Assembly (NCBI GenBank): GCA_022813625.1
Contig: JAKLMB010000023.1
Span: forward strand, 62,001-126,000
DNA length: 64,000 nucleotides
Direction of reading: 5' to 3'
Source: Aaosphaeria pasadenensis
Taxonomy: Eukaryota > Ascomycota > Dothideomycetes > Pleosporales
Part shown: in pieces, positions 22,161 through 33,798 of the stretch
Numbering within the stretch: the stretch's first letter is position 1
Layout of the letters: every line of letters begins with the position of its first letter
Notes under the pieces: generated by a model
Told to the model about the DNA's origin: nothing
Database searches by the model: none
Seen by the model: only the letters and a program-made list of their open reading frames with translations
Program-made: the position numbers and the translations under genes

Positions 22161-24490
22161 CTAGCGGAATCCTCCCTGGCCGTAACCTCCTTGGCCGTAG
22201 CCGGTTTGGTTGTAGGCACCGGGAGGTGCATTGAAGTCAACGTCAGGCAGCCGAGGCGCCCTTGAGTCGGGAGGGCTTTGGCTTCTGTCTCCGCTGACGC
22301 TGCGAGTATGGCCCAGGCCACCGGCACCCATGCCAGCAGCATCACCAAGCAGATGCTCGCCGCCATTATAGGGGCGGGCACCGCCATATGAAGTGTTTTG
22401 CTCCTGGAGGGGAACAGGGTCGTAACCAGCAGCACGATTGCCGAATGGAGCAGGAACGGAGTTGCGCTTGTATTCAATGGGATCCATAAGGAGAGAGTTG
22501 CGGGCGTCGAGAGGGGTGAGATTGTCAATGTCACGCATTTTCTCTGCAATGATATTAGTCTTTTTTCCTATTTCCCATTGGGAGAAATCAACTTACCAGC
22601 CTCCTTTCTCTTCTTACGGTGTGGGTTGTCACGGCAGCAAATGATGATGGCGTTGACTGCAATCAAAATAGCCAAGACACCAGTCAAGACAGCCTGGACA
22701 ACGACCAAGACCATACCAGTCACGGTCTTTGTAGTCTGTGCGACACCGAGCTCTTCGACGAAGACCAAGATGCAAACGACGGAGATGACACGAACGACCT
22801 GGATGATGATGTTGATCCAGTTACCGGACTTCAAGGAGAACGGACGCGACCAAAGGAGAACGACCAGAAGAATGGACTCGATAATAAGTTGACCAGCTGC
22901 TTGCGCAAGACCATGGCCGTCGGCACCAGCAATGACGCAACCCTTTGCGAACATGTAGATGATGAGAGGCACGAAAACCCACCAGTAGCTCTTCTTGTAG
23001 TTCTCGTAGAAGATGTTGTACTTCCTCCAAACCTCCTTGTTGTCATAGAGAGCAGAGGCGTCACCTTCGAGCTTCTTGTACTTATGGGCAATGCTCCAGA
23101 CTTTCCAGGTGAAGAAGGCAAGTAGTGCAGTGAAAAGACCAAGTGTGACACCGGCAAGGACCTTGGCTGCCCAGGAGTCGTTGTTCTTCAACTGGTAGAC
23201 GCAATACAACGTCCAGATACCGTAAAGAACAAGCACCAACTGTGTGATGGTCTTCGCAAGAACCCACCAGTACCTCTTACGGAAGCTGACAAGGCTTTTG
23301 GGGAACTTTCCGCAGAGTGCCCAAGATTCGAGGATGACCTTGAAGAGAAGGATGGCGACAGTGATGGAAGCGACAACAATGGCGAAAATGAGAAGAACAG
23401 TCATGAACGTGTTGCCGTCAGGAATACTCAGTTCCTCCGCATAAGCCTGGATACCCTTGACAGTGTGCATGACCTTGGTCTGCTCTTGTCCATTTTGTTC
23501 AGAGGTTCCATTGACGCTAGTCTCGAGGCTGTCACGCCCGTAGAGGACAGCGGCGTTGAATGCGCGCCTAGCCAAGTTGTTGCTGGTCTGATGAACGAGG
23601 GTAGCATTCTTCAAGAAGGCAACACTGTTGTCAGTCAAGTTTCCTCCAGTCTTCTCGCGGAAATTATCGATGGTTGTCTGCATGGCTTCCCATTTGATCA
23701 AACCAGTGCTGAAGGCAAAGTTCTTGGAGAAACTCTGGTAGACTCCGGGATACTCGACACTCATCATTCCGTTCATGGCCATAGACTGGAACCAGGTCAT
23801 CACCTCAAAGAAAGTCGGGCTGGCTGTTGGAGAACCGGCATTGCCAGCACTGGCGAGGGCGGAAAGTCCAGAGACGGCAAGGGCAGCTCCTGCCATACCA
23901 GCGGCAACATACGATACACCGGGCACGGAGACAGACTTTCCGTTGCTGACGGTCGAGGTGATACAGGCCAATTGCTCTCCTCCATCGATGGCCTTGAGTT
24001 GCATGGTCGCCTGACTGTCAAGATCTGGGACGTTGAATGCGATGGAAGGAATCTGGGAGATGTAGGTCTCAGGAATGGTCTGCTGGCCGGCGGCGGAGAA
24101 TTCTCCGGCAGGAACTGCGAATAGCTTAGCACATTGTTCAATTTCTTCATCCAAAGCACCTCAACACATACCTGGGCAGAGTTGCTCCATCTTGGTGGCG
24201 TCGTCGCAAGGATTGAATTCATTCTTGTAAACCTCCTTTCCATAAGCCTTCACGACAAGAACTGCCATGACCTTCTGTGACTTCGCACTTGAACCAGACA
24301 CATCAAACTTGATCTTCTTGGTCGATCGGTCGAACTCGAGGTCGAGCCTGTTTACTTTAATATCGGATTCATCCTGGCAAGAGCTGTAGCCGTTGGTCTT
24401 CAGAACGTCGGCGGCCAGGGCACCCAGCGGCGCTGAGGCTAAGAGGAGGAATGGAGCAAGCATCGCGGAGTATGTGCTGTGAACTCTCAT
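22161..24490 (-). CDS. Flc/TRP-family membrane protein with ML-like lipid-binding N domain
   Basis: A 739-aa member of the fungal flavin-carrier (Flc)/Pkd2-like family, placed in the ER or plasma membrane and linked to FAD transport, calcium homeostasis and wall integrity. Exons: 24490-24172, 24114-22597, 22543-22161, with introns of 57 bp (GTATGT/TTCGCAG) and 53 bp (GTAAGT/TTGCAG). A signal peptide (MLAPFLLLASAPLGALAADV within the first 30 residues) leads into the ML-like domain with paired cysteines (SSCQDESDI, NPCDDATKM, LCPVPAGEFSA, LACITSTV). A TRP-like block of about nine membrane segments follows (TVLLIFAIVVASITVAILLF, YWWVLAKTITQLVLVLYGIW, WWVFVPLIIYMFAKGCVIAG). The cytosolic tail is Gly/Tyr-rich (GYGQGGYGQGGFR). 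I cannot assign it to FLC1, FLC2 or FLC3. Confidence 0.9.
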
Positions 24491-27400
24491 GACGTATAAT
24501 TGGTTTTCGCCGGGTGGCGAACGACCTCAGCGAGGTGAGAAATCGACGGCGATCCTTCTTGAATGCTGTTGTGTGAGGTTTGGTTGTGTTGTTGATGTGT
24601 CTCGCCGGACAGTGTCAGGGGAAGGCAGGAAATGAAACCAGGAGAGAGGAAAGGCCGATGAAAAGGGATTACAATTGTATAGGGCCGCAGGGTCAACCTT
24701 TGTCGCGCCGAGAGAGAGAAATCGTTTCCAAGGAGAGCAGGAGAAGAAGAAGGGCGATGGATGTTGATGAGAAAATTGGAAACGGGCGGCAAAGACGGTC
24801 GAAGGTCGAATCTGGATGAAGCGAGAGTGAGTCGGCGGCAGAAAACGGAGGTGAAACGAGAGACAGGCGGTTGAGGATGGAATGTGAAGTAGGAAGAGTG
24901 AAGAAAGGTCGCAGGTGGGAGGTAGAGTGGAGGAGGAGAAGGACAAGGAGCAGGCTTGGTTTTGGTCGAGTTTCAAGAGAGGCAAGCCTTTCTTGTGAGC
25001 GACTGGCAGCCTGTAGGAATCGTATCGTGCTGTACTGGGCAGACAAGAGACGGACGGGGTCAGGGTTGTGGGTCAGGGGTTACACGACCCGGCCAGTCTC
25101 AATGGGGCAACGACGCGCAATTTGGAAGAGCGCTATGGACGCTGGTCGCACACTCCAACGGCTTATCGGTGCAAATGCTTGAACAGCCTGGAAGACGGGA
25201 GATGGGAAAAAGGTCCAGAGGTGTCCAGAAGATCCTTTCCGTGACGAAGCAAGTACTTTGTAGGTAGGCAAGCAATTGTTGGGGAGGATTCCAAGAGGGC
25301 GGAAGAAAGTGTTTTCTCTTCACAATGTGCCTTCAGCTTGTTTTTGAATTCATCCAGTCCACGACATGTCTTGTGTGGCTAAAAAGCTGTGTCACTGTCA
25401 GCTGCCCTCCACAATGGAAAGGGCTTGATCCACGTTCGCCGTCGCAGTGACCACGCGGGCGAGCCATTCCCTCTTCCTGCTCCTTCTCTTCACCATGCTC
25501 GCTCTGCTCTCCTCTCCAACCTTGCCATGCCATGCCATGCCATGCTCACCAGTACGGTTAGCTACAAGTAAGGTTGCTCGGCCACCTCTGCTCGGGCCCC
25601 CGCTAAGAGCTGAACGATGCGACACTGTAGGGAAGCTGACTATCCCGACCTATTAGGGACGGAGAGAACCGTAGGGTCGTCCAAAGGTCGTCCAGTGCTG
25701 CGGTCGCGCGATCCGACCGCACTTGGGGTGGTGGCTAGTCCCCTCATAGACCAGACGCCGCCGCCTCAGACACTGCAGCCACCGCCCACCTGAAAGCCTC
25801 TTCTCTCTCTTTTTTCTCCGCTGATTATCTCTCATCCCACTAATTTCCCTTGCCGTGAGGGAATCTCAAAGAAAATGGCTCTCAGCTCCCTGAAATTAAC
25901 CTCTCTGAATAAGCGAGTCTCGTCAAAGCATAATTGTGGATAATCGCGAGAAGAGGAGTGAATGACGCAGTGTCACTTGTCTGCATCCACAATGACATTC
26001 CCAGGTAGGTTGGTAGTGTAGCATTATGGTGAATGTTATTTTCGGCAACAACGACATACAGCTACCTATCTCGTGAGTACGCTACGAGTACTATCGATGA
26101 TCTGGTGGATGGATAGGATAGGGTTGATGTAAAAGAAAGCAAGGATGTGTGTCGTTGGGCAGGTGGGTTGAGGTGGAATGGAAGAAAAAAAGGGAAAAGG
26201 GGCCGGGAAGGAACACTATTGGCTGGTTTGGCTGGCGAGTCGCGTGTCTTTGCGTGGCTGTGACCCTTGGCATTGACTCCAAAATAGAAATCAATCCCAT
26301 CAACGATTATTTCATTATTACTGTACGGGGTGTAGTTCTGTTCTATTCTCTTCCATCGCCCATGTACAAAGGACCTTCTCGAATCTGTAGTCACCTATCC
26401 CATCATCCATGTAGTCATACGTAATGATGATCTGAGTGTGTTGTACAATAATTCCCTACTCCGTACTTCTGCATGTATTGAGTTGTTTTGTCGTACTTCT
26501 TCCAGGAGAGCTACCAACTCAAGCGCATCGGCAAAGGATGCGGAATAATCCCACAACGATCTATACTTACTGTGGTAATAAATCAATTAATTGTTCACTT
26601 GCCTATTCTGATCTAAGAGCCCTTCAATTCCCCAGTGTATTGCACACACTAAGGGACAGACCATTGCCATGTCTGTGAGCGCATCACATCTCCGCGCAGG
26701 TACCCGTCTACGCCGTCTTCTTGCACAAAACATGCACAACATATGTTTTCGACACGTTTCCGTGCCGTCCTTCTGCAGCGACCTCTTCTGTGACCTTCTT
26801 CCGTGATTCATATCGGCATTATCCGGCGATCCTTCATCCTTCTCCATACTGTATTCGCACTACACGCGACGTTGCGTAGGTGTATATTATACTTACCCAC
26901 CTTAAAGACCTGCGCAAACAGCTCATGCCAACACATTAAAGCCACTATCAACGCTCTGTAGAAATTCTTTATTAATACGGAGTAATTTTATTGCCTTTTT
27001 CCTTTGAATGTTATGTTGGCTTTGTAATACGATCTCGATAACTATGCCGTACGGACATCGATCCTCCATTACCACCGCTAACTGAAATCCCATCACATAG
27101 CCACAGAAATGTCCCATTCACCCACCAACCCATCATTCATCACACATTCGCCCTGTAGGACCTCCCACTGCATCTCACCTAACCTTTCCCTATTCTCCCC
27201 ATAACTCCCTCTTTCGATGCTATGCTATAATGCACCTTTTCACTCCTCAGCCGTGACGCCTCAACCCGGTCCGCTGACGTGCCGGATCTAATTTCGTATC
27301 CCCGTTCAGCCACACCCACTTCGACCTCCTTGCAATTAAACGACACATTGCTCTACCTGTATCCGCCTCATCTTTCTTTGAGTAGTAATCCGATTGTTTT

Positions 27401-29052
27401 CCTTTTATGTGCGTTTTCCCTCAATCTTTACGACATTGCGTCCATTTCCAAGATTCCTTGGTTCATAGGCCCTCGTGTGCTGCGTCAACCATCATAAGAG
27501 TGAGCATAGGTTGTACTCTGTGTGTCTGTACAAGTAGAGCCCTCGCTCTGATCCCTTATGCCTTCCGTTTGCCTTGACCACACTAGGCCTGAATCGGTCA
27601 TCTTCAGGATCCCATTGTCGCACAGTAGATGACGGGGGCCTAGGTGGGATCGGATGATGATTACTTCCGGCTTCTCTTGAGCTATATGTCTTAACGTGAG
27701 ATGGCAGTGTACTCGACTGTTTATTGCCTGGATTGTGATATTCCCGGATTCGGATATTCTTTGTGCTAAAGATGTTCACTTATGAACTGAGTGATTGAAG
27801 GTTTCAAATCGCGTCAGTAGTTGCGCTCATCCTAATTGATTGATAGATGGATTCCATGTATTCAATCACTTGTATTACTAGGTGTTCCATCGTAAACGTG
27901 CGGATGTGATACGTTGGACGTCAAAATGTGCCTGTACTTTGTCATGCTCGAAGACTATGTCTTCCTGTGCGCAAAATCAAACCTGTATCAATGTCTTCTT
28001 GACCAATTTTTCTGGAATTAGACCATCCTACACAGGATTCCATTTTGCTTGACATTAATTACCATTGGCAGCATCGCCATTTCAGTGAGGCTGACAAGTA
28101 CTTCTGGTCATCGATGTATCGTATCAGTAAACATGTAGGAAGACATACCTTTTCAACTGTTTTGGACACCGAAAGATTGAGCTTCAGAGAATCCTAGCCA
28201 ATGCAATCACCTAAGGTGTGCATCATGAAACACCCTTGATTATTCTATTCCGGTTCGTTGGACCGTTGAATATGGGAGAACCATTTTATTCTGGGAATAC
28301 TTAATTCTTCACAGGAACTATCTTTTAATTGCGTTCGGACCAAGAATGCTACCAAGTTACGTGCTGTCTAACCATACACATTAAATTGTGCAAAATGGAG
28401 AGGTCTTAAGAACATCATAAAGGATTTTACCTTTGCCAACCTCGATATTAGCAAGACAAATACTTTTTTTCTCATAGATGCTTAGTATGTATCATTCGAA
28501 TATGTTCAAACAAGGTAGCGGAGGTATTGTGGCATATCATCATACACTGGTACTATTTGGAGGCCACTTGAATCAAGGAAAGCACTAGGGGGTCCGAGGG
28601 CAATAATCTTAGGGATCACAAAGAGTTCAGGCATTATCCTCCAATCTCATAAAGTAGATAGACAGGTCACTGACCATTTCCATTACCTATCCGTCAATTG
28701 GGGGTCGTGCCTGTGATACCCCCTACTGTAAATGCATTTTTATGCAACAGTGTGATTTACTAAATCAATTGCATCCAGTCCCGAGGGATATAACTAATAG
28801 AGCAAAGGAAAATTGATATTGATTCATGCGGAAAAAACGAGAAGTAACAACCATCAGCAAAGGGACATGATGTGGACCTGCATCTATTTCTATATTCATA
28901 GTCTATAATCTATAAAAGGAAGAACCAGCTCCCTTGCCCTTGTTACAACACTCAATTTCCAGCAGTAACTTGCTGGCACTAATGACTCCATCCGTTCTGT
29001 TACAAGCTCTTTGCCATGGCCTCCTACCTGTTATCGTAGATCTTCTGAATAT
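24491..29052. other. Gene-poor intergenic region, 4.5 kb
   Basis: The first few hundred bases are the promoter and CT-rich (on the minus strand) leader of the Flc-type gene. From 25 to 29 kb I find no credible gene. The stretch 27.8-28.9 kb is AT-rich with dense stops in all frames, resembling decayed repeat DNA. It contains TACGGAGTA at 26457-26465 and 26976-26984 and a small GCCAT repeat at 25524. Confidence 0.6.
25524..25545. repeat. (GCCAT)4 pentanucleotide repeat
   Basis: Four exact tandem copies of a 5-base unit followed by GC. It is non-coding. Confidence 0.9.
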
Positions 29053-29761
29053 TCAAGCCCTGATCACGTCATTACAACCAGGAGTAACATAGCCATCGAC
29101 GACGTTACAGGGATTCTGATATTTAGCGTTGAGATCTTTAGCCTTGCGACCGTAAGTTATGATGCATGCACCTCGGGGATAGGTGGCACCTGGGCGCAGA
29201 TGTGGGGTCAAGCTTTTTTCGAACCAATACATAGCCATATCTTCAGCGTGATATAAATTGTGTTCGGCGTCCGCTTTGGTATTGGCTTTAAGTCTCCGGG
29301 ATTTGATCTGATGGAAAAGTGCGGGAGCTTCAGCCTTGCATGCGTCCAAGAATGCTGCCTGGGCATTTGAACCAAGAGGCATAGCTCCAATCCAGACACC
29401 TTTGCCCTGAATCCAGACAGCGGAGACCATAATCGAGCCGGTGTAAGTAGCTGGTTTTATTTTTTTCATACGCCTCCTTGATGATAGCCGCTATGGTGTG
29501 CTCGGTCCATGGGGCGCCGTTTTGTGCAATATGAGCGGCCAATGTACCCAAACGAGAGACTGGTCGCATCTCGAATTCCGGTAGTTCCCCTTCCATACGC
29601 TTTAGTACATCGAGCTTCGTAATACCCTCATCTGAGTCCACTTGAACACCAACATTCTGTATCTCCCGAACAGACTCATGGCGGTATTCGTATGGTACAG
29701 AATGTACAACATGGATAAGGGCGAAAAGTCCAATCAGTACTTTGGAAAAAGAGAGACGCAT
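29053..29761 (-). pseudogene. Small secreted protein gene interrupted by a one-base frameshift
   Basis: Two overlapping minus-strand frames together look like one secreted protein of about 235 aa. The first (29761-29330) begins with a clear signal peptide (MRLSFSKVLIGLFALIHVVHS). The second (29469-29053) continues in another frame with GSIMVSAVWIQGKGVWIG, HAEDMAMYWFEK, ATYPRGACIITYG and a C-terminal PC...GC pair. The switch lies in a run of seven T on the plus strand (29460-29466); no intron signals fit, so a one-base length change is the simplest cause. HAE followed by PC and a later C recalls zinc-binding deaminase-fold proteins, including secreted deaminases, but the spacing of the last cysteines is unusual and I cannot confirm the family. 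It may be a real pseudogene or a homopolymer error in the assembly. Confidence 0.6.
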
Positions 29762-31118
29762 TTTGGAATAAATGAGAACGAATACAACGACTTCGTCAAA
29801 TTTGGTCTCTGGTAGCCCTACTTCACGGAGAAGGGAGCCGGTACAGCGAATTTTATAAGATTGAACTCTGGTAGCTCGACGATGGAAATGAAGAAGTTGG
29901 AGGAAAGTCAGTTAGGTAGTGAGTCTGATATGACAAATTGTAAAGGTAGATATATCAATATATACTCTTACGACGCCCACGATTCTATCCAGTTGACACC
30001 TTGCATACTAAGTCACAGTTTATTATGACACACGCTTCATTGCGTGTTGAAGCATACTAGCCACGAGATCTGAAATCCTAACTTGCTTTCCGGTCATTCT
30101 CGATTTCACCGAGGAACTATGGAAATGTGGAGGCAGATAGTAGCCAGCATTGCCAGGACAGATATGAGGCAACATTCAATAGAAGCTCACTGTTTCCAGA
30201 GAAAGTATAGTTATTTTTGGCCTGTTGAGGCACAGTGTTTCTGCAACAGGCTGGACAGCATCATGACTTCATAAGTACAGAAGAGCCAGAATGTATTGCG
30301 AGCAGATTATGGACCCATATTGCCTCACATTGATTTACAATACCACCCCCATCAAATCCACCAGGAATGTTTTGGGACTCGTGTTCTATCTCGTGTGGTA
30401 CTCTCGCACCGGTGCGGCACAGGGCATCGCTTTGCCGCTGGACTTAGTGTTGAGGCACGTCTGTAGCGTTTCAGGAACTCGATTGCAATGTAAACCACGA
30501 CTAATCATTTAGAAAGTTTCAATCTTACTCTCCATGAAATCTGTTTGGTTTACCCTCCTCATTAGCTAGAATCAACAGATTGAGGCAGATGCTAGACCAT
30601 TCTTCACCGTTGGCCCCTATTAATCCTTTACCAAAGTATCGACGTGCATGCTTTTTTGAACATTATGAATGTTAATAGGGCCAAGCAAAGTTCTGTACAC
30701 CATCTAGGCTGGGTGCTCATCGATGTTGTGCCCATGAACTCGACCTCAAGGAGGAGGAGTATCCGTGAAAATCTCCGGATTAGTTAGGCTAGTCTTTTAT
30801 TTATTTTACTTATACTGGTAACAAGATCTCACGTGTATGAAAATAGACAATATCGAATTTTTGACAGTAATACTTTCTCAGAACAAGCAGGTGCCGTGGA
30901 TATATCCTTCCAAGGCGGGGACAACACACGCGCGTCTCATTATTGGGGATGATTGGCCCTAGCGTTTTAACTTTGTTGTGCCACCTACTGTGCCGCAACT
31001 GCTCCAAGCTTTCTTACGACGAGCCAACACCAACATCTCTCGTGGTGAGGTTCGTGCTTGTCATAATAACCCAACATTCGACGTCCTGCACTCAAAAACA
31101 AATATACGCAAGTCAGTC
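29762..31118. other. Intergenic between divergent genes
   Basis: Shared upstream region of the secreted-protein gene (minus) and the F-box gene (plus). No gene recognised. The part from 30978 to 31118 is open in the F-box frame and could belong to that gene if an upstream exon or a non-ATG start exists. Confidence 0.5.
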
Positions 31119-32408
31119 ATGTGCAGTTACCTCCGCGTGCAGAGCGCAATTCCCGCTTACCCCTGGAAAGAGCCCATTGACTGGGAACGCCTTGCTACCA
31201 ATCACGGTGAGCCTTTCATACGATTTGCATCATTGGTCAGAACAAAGCCATCAAACAAACAAAACACGACCTTTTCTGAATTTTCAAACCTGCCCGCTGA
31301 GCTGCAGCTGTACGTCCTCCGCTTCTGCGACCATGCAACATTGTATCAGCTCATGCATACTTCGCCCCTACTGCGACAAGAAGCCAAAAAGTTGTTCTGG
31401 TCAGCAAGAGATATCTGGTACCTGGTCGAAGGCATCTGGCTGCTTGATGGAGGATTCCCAGGTCATGCAGATCATGCAATCGAGGTGTTGCCTCTGGTAG
31501 AACAGATAGAGGTGGAATTTTCGGATTTTTTTGCAACGTCTAAGTCTTTACAAGGAGATCGAATTGCCTTTACAGTGCATGGAGATGTTTCCGGACGACC
31601 TGAGACCGTCATTGAAATCATACGAAAGTTTTGGCATACGCTACAAACCCGATTTCCCAAAATCAAAACTGTTATCATCAGTACAGTCCAATTCCGGGAT
31701 GGGACCTCATTGCCGGCGGATATGAAATCGATAATCCGAATGTGCCCCGACGGTATCACCGTCTTAGGTTCAATCCTTGCGGATGCAGGAGACAGAGATA
31801 ACGGAGAGCGCAGTATGCTAAGGCGATTATGGCAGCGTGTAGAGGACAGTAATGGCGTGGAACATTGGCAAGTCGTAGAAGCGGCCTGGACTCGGAAAAG
31901 TGTATTGCTCCCCCTTAAGGAATTCCAGGGGGTTGCCGGGCGATTTGCACAATACTTATACCATGATCGCTTTCAAAGCTACGAAGTATACGTCATGGAC
32001 TTATTATGCACCGAAGCGATCGAGAGACATCACTTTGAAGACTGGTATGAACCCTTTCACTGTTTGGAGCCGGGCTGTGGGCATAAGTTCGATAGACCTG
32101 GACAATACACCGTACATGTGATTGACACTGGCCACCAAATTAAATGGAGAGATTGGGAATCGCCTCTAGTTTTCAAGGACGATTTTGAGAAGTACGAGGA
32201 GAACCTAAGTCGTCGTTGGGAACGTATTGGATGGCAGGGATGGCTTGAAGAGATGGGTTACCCAGACACTGAGAAACGAAGGCAGGCGGAGAAGACATTT
32301 TTGGACCAACTTGCCCACGATCCCTTGTACAATGAAGGCGTACCCCCTGAAAGCACCCTGATATATCACAGATGGCAGTGGCATGGGAATCCAGACGCGG
32401 ATTTATGA
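31119..32408 (+). CDS. F-box protein with a C-terminal C2H2-like finger
   Basis: A 429-aa protein in one exon, starting at the first in-frame ATG (MCSYLRVQSAIPAYPWKEP). The frame is open for 47 more codons upstream but has no ATG there, so an upstream exon is possible. At about residues 60-100 FSNLPAELQLYVLRFCDHA with LYQLMHTSPLLRQEAKKLFW matches the F-box, which binds Skp1 in SCF ubiquitin ligases. At about 315-340 there is a C2H2-like arrangement, C-X4-C-X12-H-X5-H (FHCLEPGCGHKF ... HVIDTGH). The C terminus is Trp-rich (RRWERIGWQGWLEEMGYPD, IYHRWQWHGNPDADL). Proteins of this form are common in filamentous ascomycetes and mostly uncharacterised; the substrate is unknown. Confidence 0.8.
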   Translation: MCSYLRVQSAIPAYPWKEPIDWERLATNHGEPFIRFASLVRTKPSNKQNTTFSEFSNLPAELQLYVLRFCDHATLYQLMHTSPLLRQEAKKLFWSARDIWYLVEGIWLLDGGFPGHADHAIEVLPLVEQIEVEFSDFFATSKSLQGDRIAFTVHGDVSGRPETVIEIIRKFWHTLQTRFPKIKTVIISTVQFRDGTSLPADMKSIIRMCPDGITVLGSILADAGDRDNGERSMLRRLWQRVEDSNGVEHWQVVEAAWTRKSVLLPLKEFQGVAGRFAQYLYHDRFQSYEVYVMDLLCTEAIERHHFEDWYEPFHCLEPGCGHKFDRPGQYTVHVIDTGHQIKWRDWESPLVFKDDFEKYEENLSRRWERIGWQGWLEEMGYPDTEKRRQAEKTFLDQLAHDPLYNEGVPPESTLIYHRWQWHGNPDADL

Positions 32409-32610
32409 GCGTATTAGATTAGTTGGGAAATTGCACACACTCCTCTCAATCCGCATCAGTCTAGCGACACTGAATATTACAAGCTGGCGACTTCAGCTTA
32501 GTTTAAACATCAATTCACAATTACGCAGATTGTTGGATGGACACTTCGTATCGGATATGTCATGGTATTCATTTACGTTAGTTAGACCCCAACGCCAATG
32601 CCTTCAGTAT

Positions 32611-33798
32611 CTATGAGACAAGGCCTGGCGAACATGCGCTATCCATTCTCTCCAACGGTGCAAATTCTGAAAGCAGGTCATCTCGATTCTCGAAACCAGT
32701 CTCCATATGATTGACCGTGACGGTCGAAAGTGAATGTTGCTCCGGTGAACTAGTCTCATCAAGTTCCAAGATTCTCGACAATCTACCCTGCTTGAAGGTC
32801 TTCCTCGTCATCTCTTTGAATGAAGCGACAGGCGAAATGTCCGCGAGTACATTACCTACTGCCGTGGCTGCAGCTACGGCCGTTGCAGTGACGATCGACG
32901 AAGAGACACTTTCATAATTATAACCTGTCATGGTGACATCGCCTTCCTGATCTTTACTGATACGATCTTGATCTTCCGGCTCTTCGGATATAACCGCCAG
33001 TGGGGAGGATCGCGTCACTGACTTCCTTCTCGTCGCACTCGCTAACAATGCACCCCAGAAATCCGTCTTCTCCCCCTTCTTTTCCGCCTCTTCACAGGCC
33101 TTCACATTCTCAGGCTTCAGCACTCCCTCTAAGTTCGACGGAGTAGGCGAGGGCGGCGAGACCGGACTTAGAGCTACACTTGGAACTTCCTGTACGAGCG
33201 GACTATGCACCCCGTACTGCCGTCCCCAGCGGCACTCGCTCGGATAATCGCACGTGTTCCAGCAGTCCTTTGTCATCCCCCTCTCCTTCTTACCGTAATA
33301 GTCTTTATCCACCGCATCTACGTCCTCGATAAACTCATCATAAAGATCGACGCTCTTCTTCCCACTCCTCTTCCACCGTCCCCAGACCTTCCAGCCTTGG
33401 TAGTCGAACTCACTAGGGCAAGCCCGATGCCGCTTGACCCTCTTCCTGCTCTTCCTGGGATTCGCGGATTTCCTCCAATCCTTGACCTTCGTTGTCCCGG
33501 AACAGAAGTAGTGCCCGTCGTCCAGGCAGCGGCGCGTCACCCCGAGAGCGTATGTCCGACCACATTGATGGCACTGCCACAGCCAACGGAGTGGTTGTGC
33601 GGGGACCTGCGCGCTGGGCGATGGTGGAGGGTATTTCGAAAATGGTTGCACGGAGGTGTTGAAGCTGGATGCTCGGTGGTTGAGGAAGGGGAGAGGTGTC
33701 CGGGGAGAGAAGGGACTGGGTGGGATGGAGAGGTGGGATGGCTTGAAGGGCGCTGGGTGGATTTTCAATCCCAGCTTCTGGGATTTTGCGAATGGCAT
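32611..33798 (-). CDS. Conserved fungal protein of unknown function with clustered cysteines
   Basis: A single-exon 395-aa protein, convergent with the F-box gene. A Ser/Pro-rich N terminus of about 70 residues is followed by a compact cysteine region (WLWQCHQCGRTYALGVTRRC, DDGHYFCSG; C76, C79, C91, C99) that resembles a zinc ribbon. A basic segment (RKSRKRVKRHRACPSEFDY) and KVWGRWKRSGKK, DCWNTCDYPSECRWGRQYG come next, giving more cysteines. The last half is low-complexity, with an Ala/Val-rich segment (SIVTATAVAAATAVGNVLAD). I believe this family is widespread in Pezizomycotina but know no function. Zinc binding is inferred from the C-X2-C pair and spacing. It should not be read as a membrane protein: the Ala/Val stretch is short and polar-flanked. 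Confidence 0.8.
   Translation of the reverse strand: MPFAKSQKLGLKIHPAPFKPSHLSIPPSPFSPRTPLPFLNHRASSFNTSVQPFSKYPPPSPSAQVPAQPLRWLWQCHQCGRTYALGVTRRCLDDGHYFCSGTTKVKDWRKSANPRKSRKRVKRHRACPSEFDYQGWKVWGRWKRSGKKSVDLYDEFIEDVDAVDKDYYGKKERGMTKDCWNTCDYPSECRWGRQYGVHSPLVQEVPSVALSPVSPPSPTPSNLEGVLKPENVKACEEAEKKGEKTDFWGALLASATRRKSVTRSSPLAVISEEPEDQDRISKDQEGDVTMTGYNYESVSSSIVTATAVAAATAVGNVLADISPVASFKEMTRKTFKQGRLSRILELDETSSPEQHSLSTVTVNHMETGFENRDDLLSEFAPLERMDSACSPGLVS

Noticed and set aside
24527..25046. Minus-strand frames of 101-152 aa before the Flc-type ATG
   Set aside because: Ser/Leu/Pro-rich readings of a CT-rich fungal promoter and leader.
30978..31118. Upstream extension of the F-box protein from a GTG codon
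   Set aside because: GTG is not a normal fungal start; the first ATG in frame is at 31119. A spliced upstream exon remains possible.
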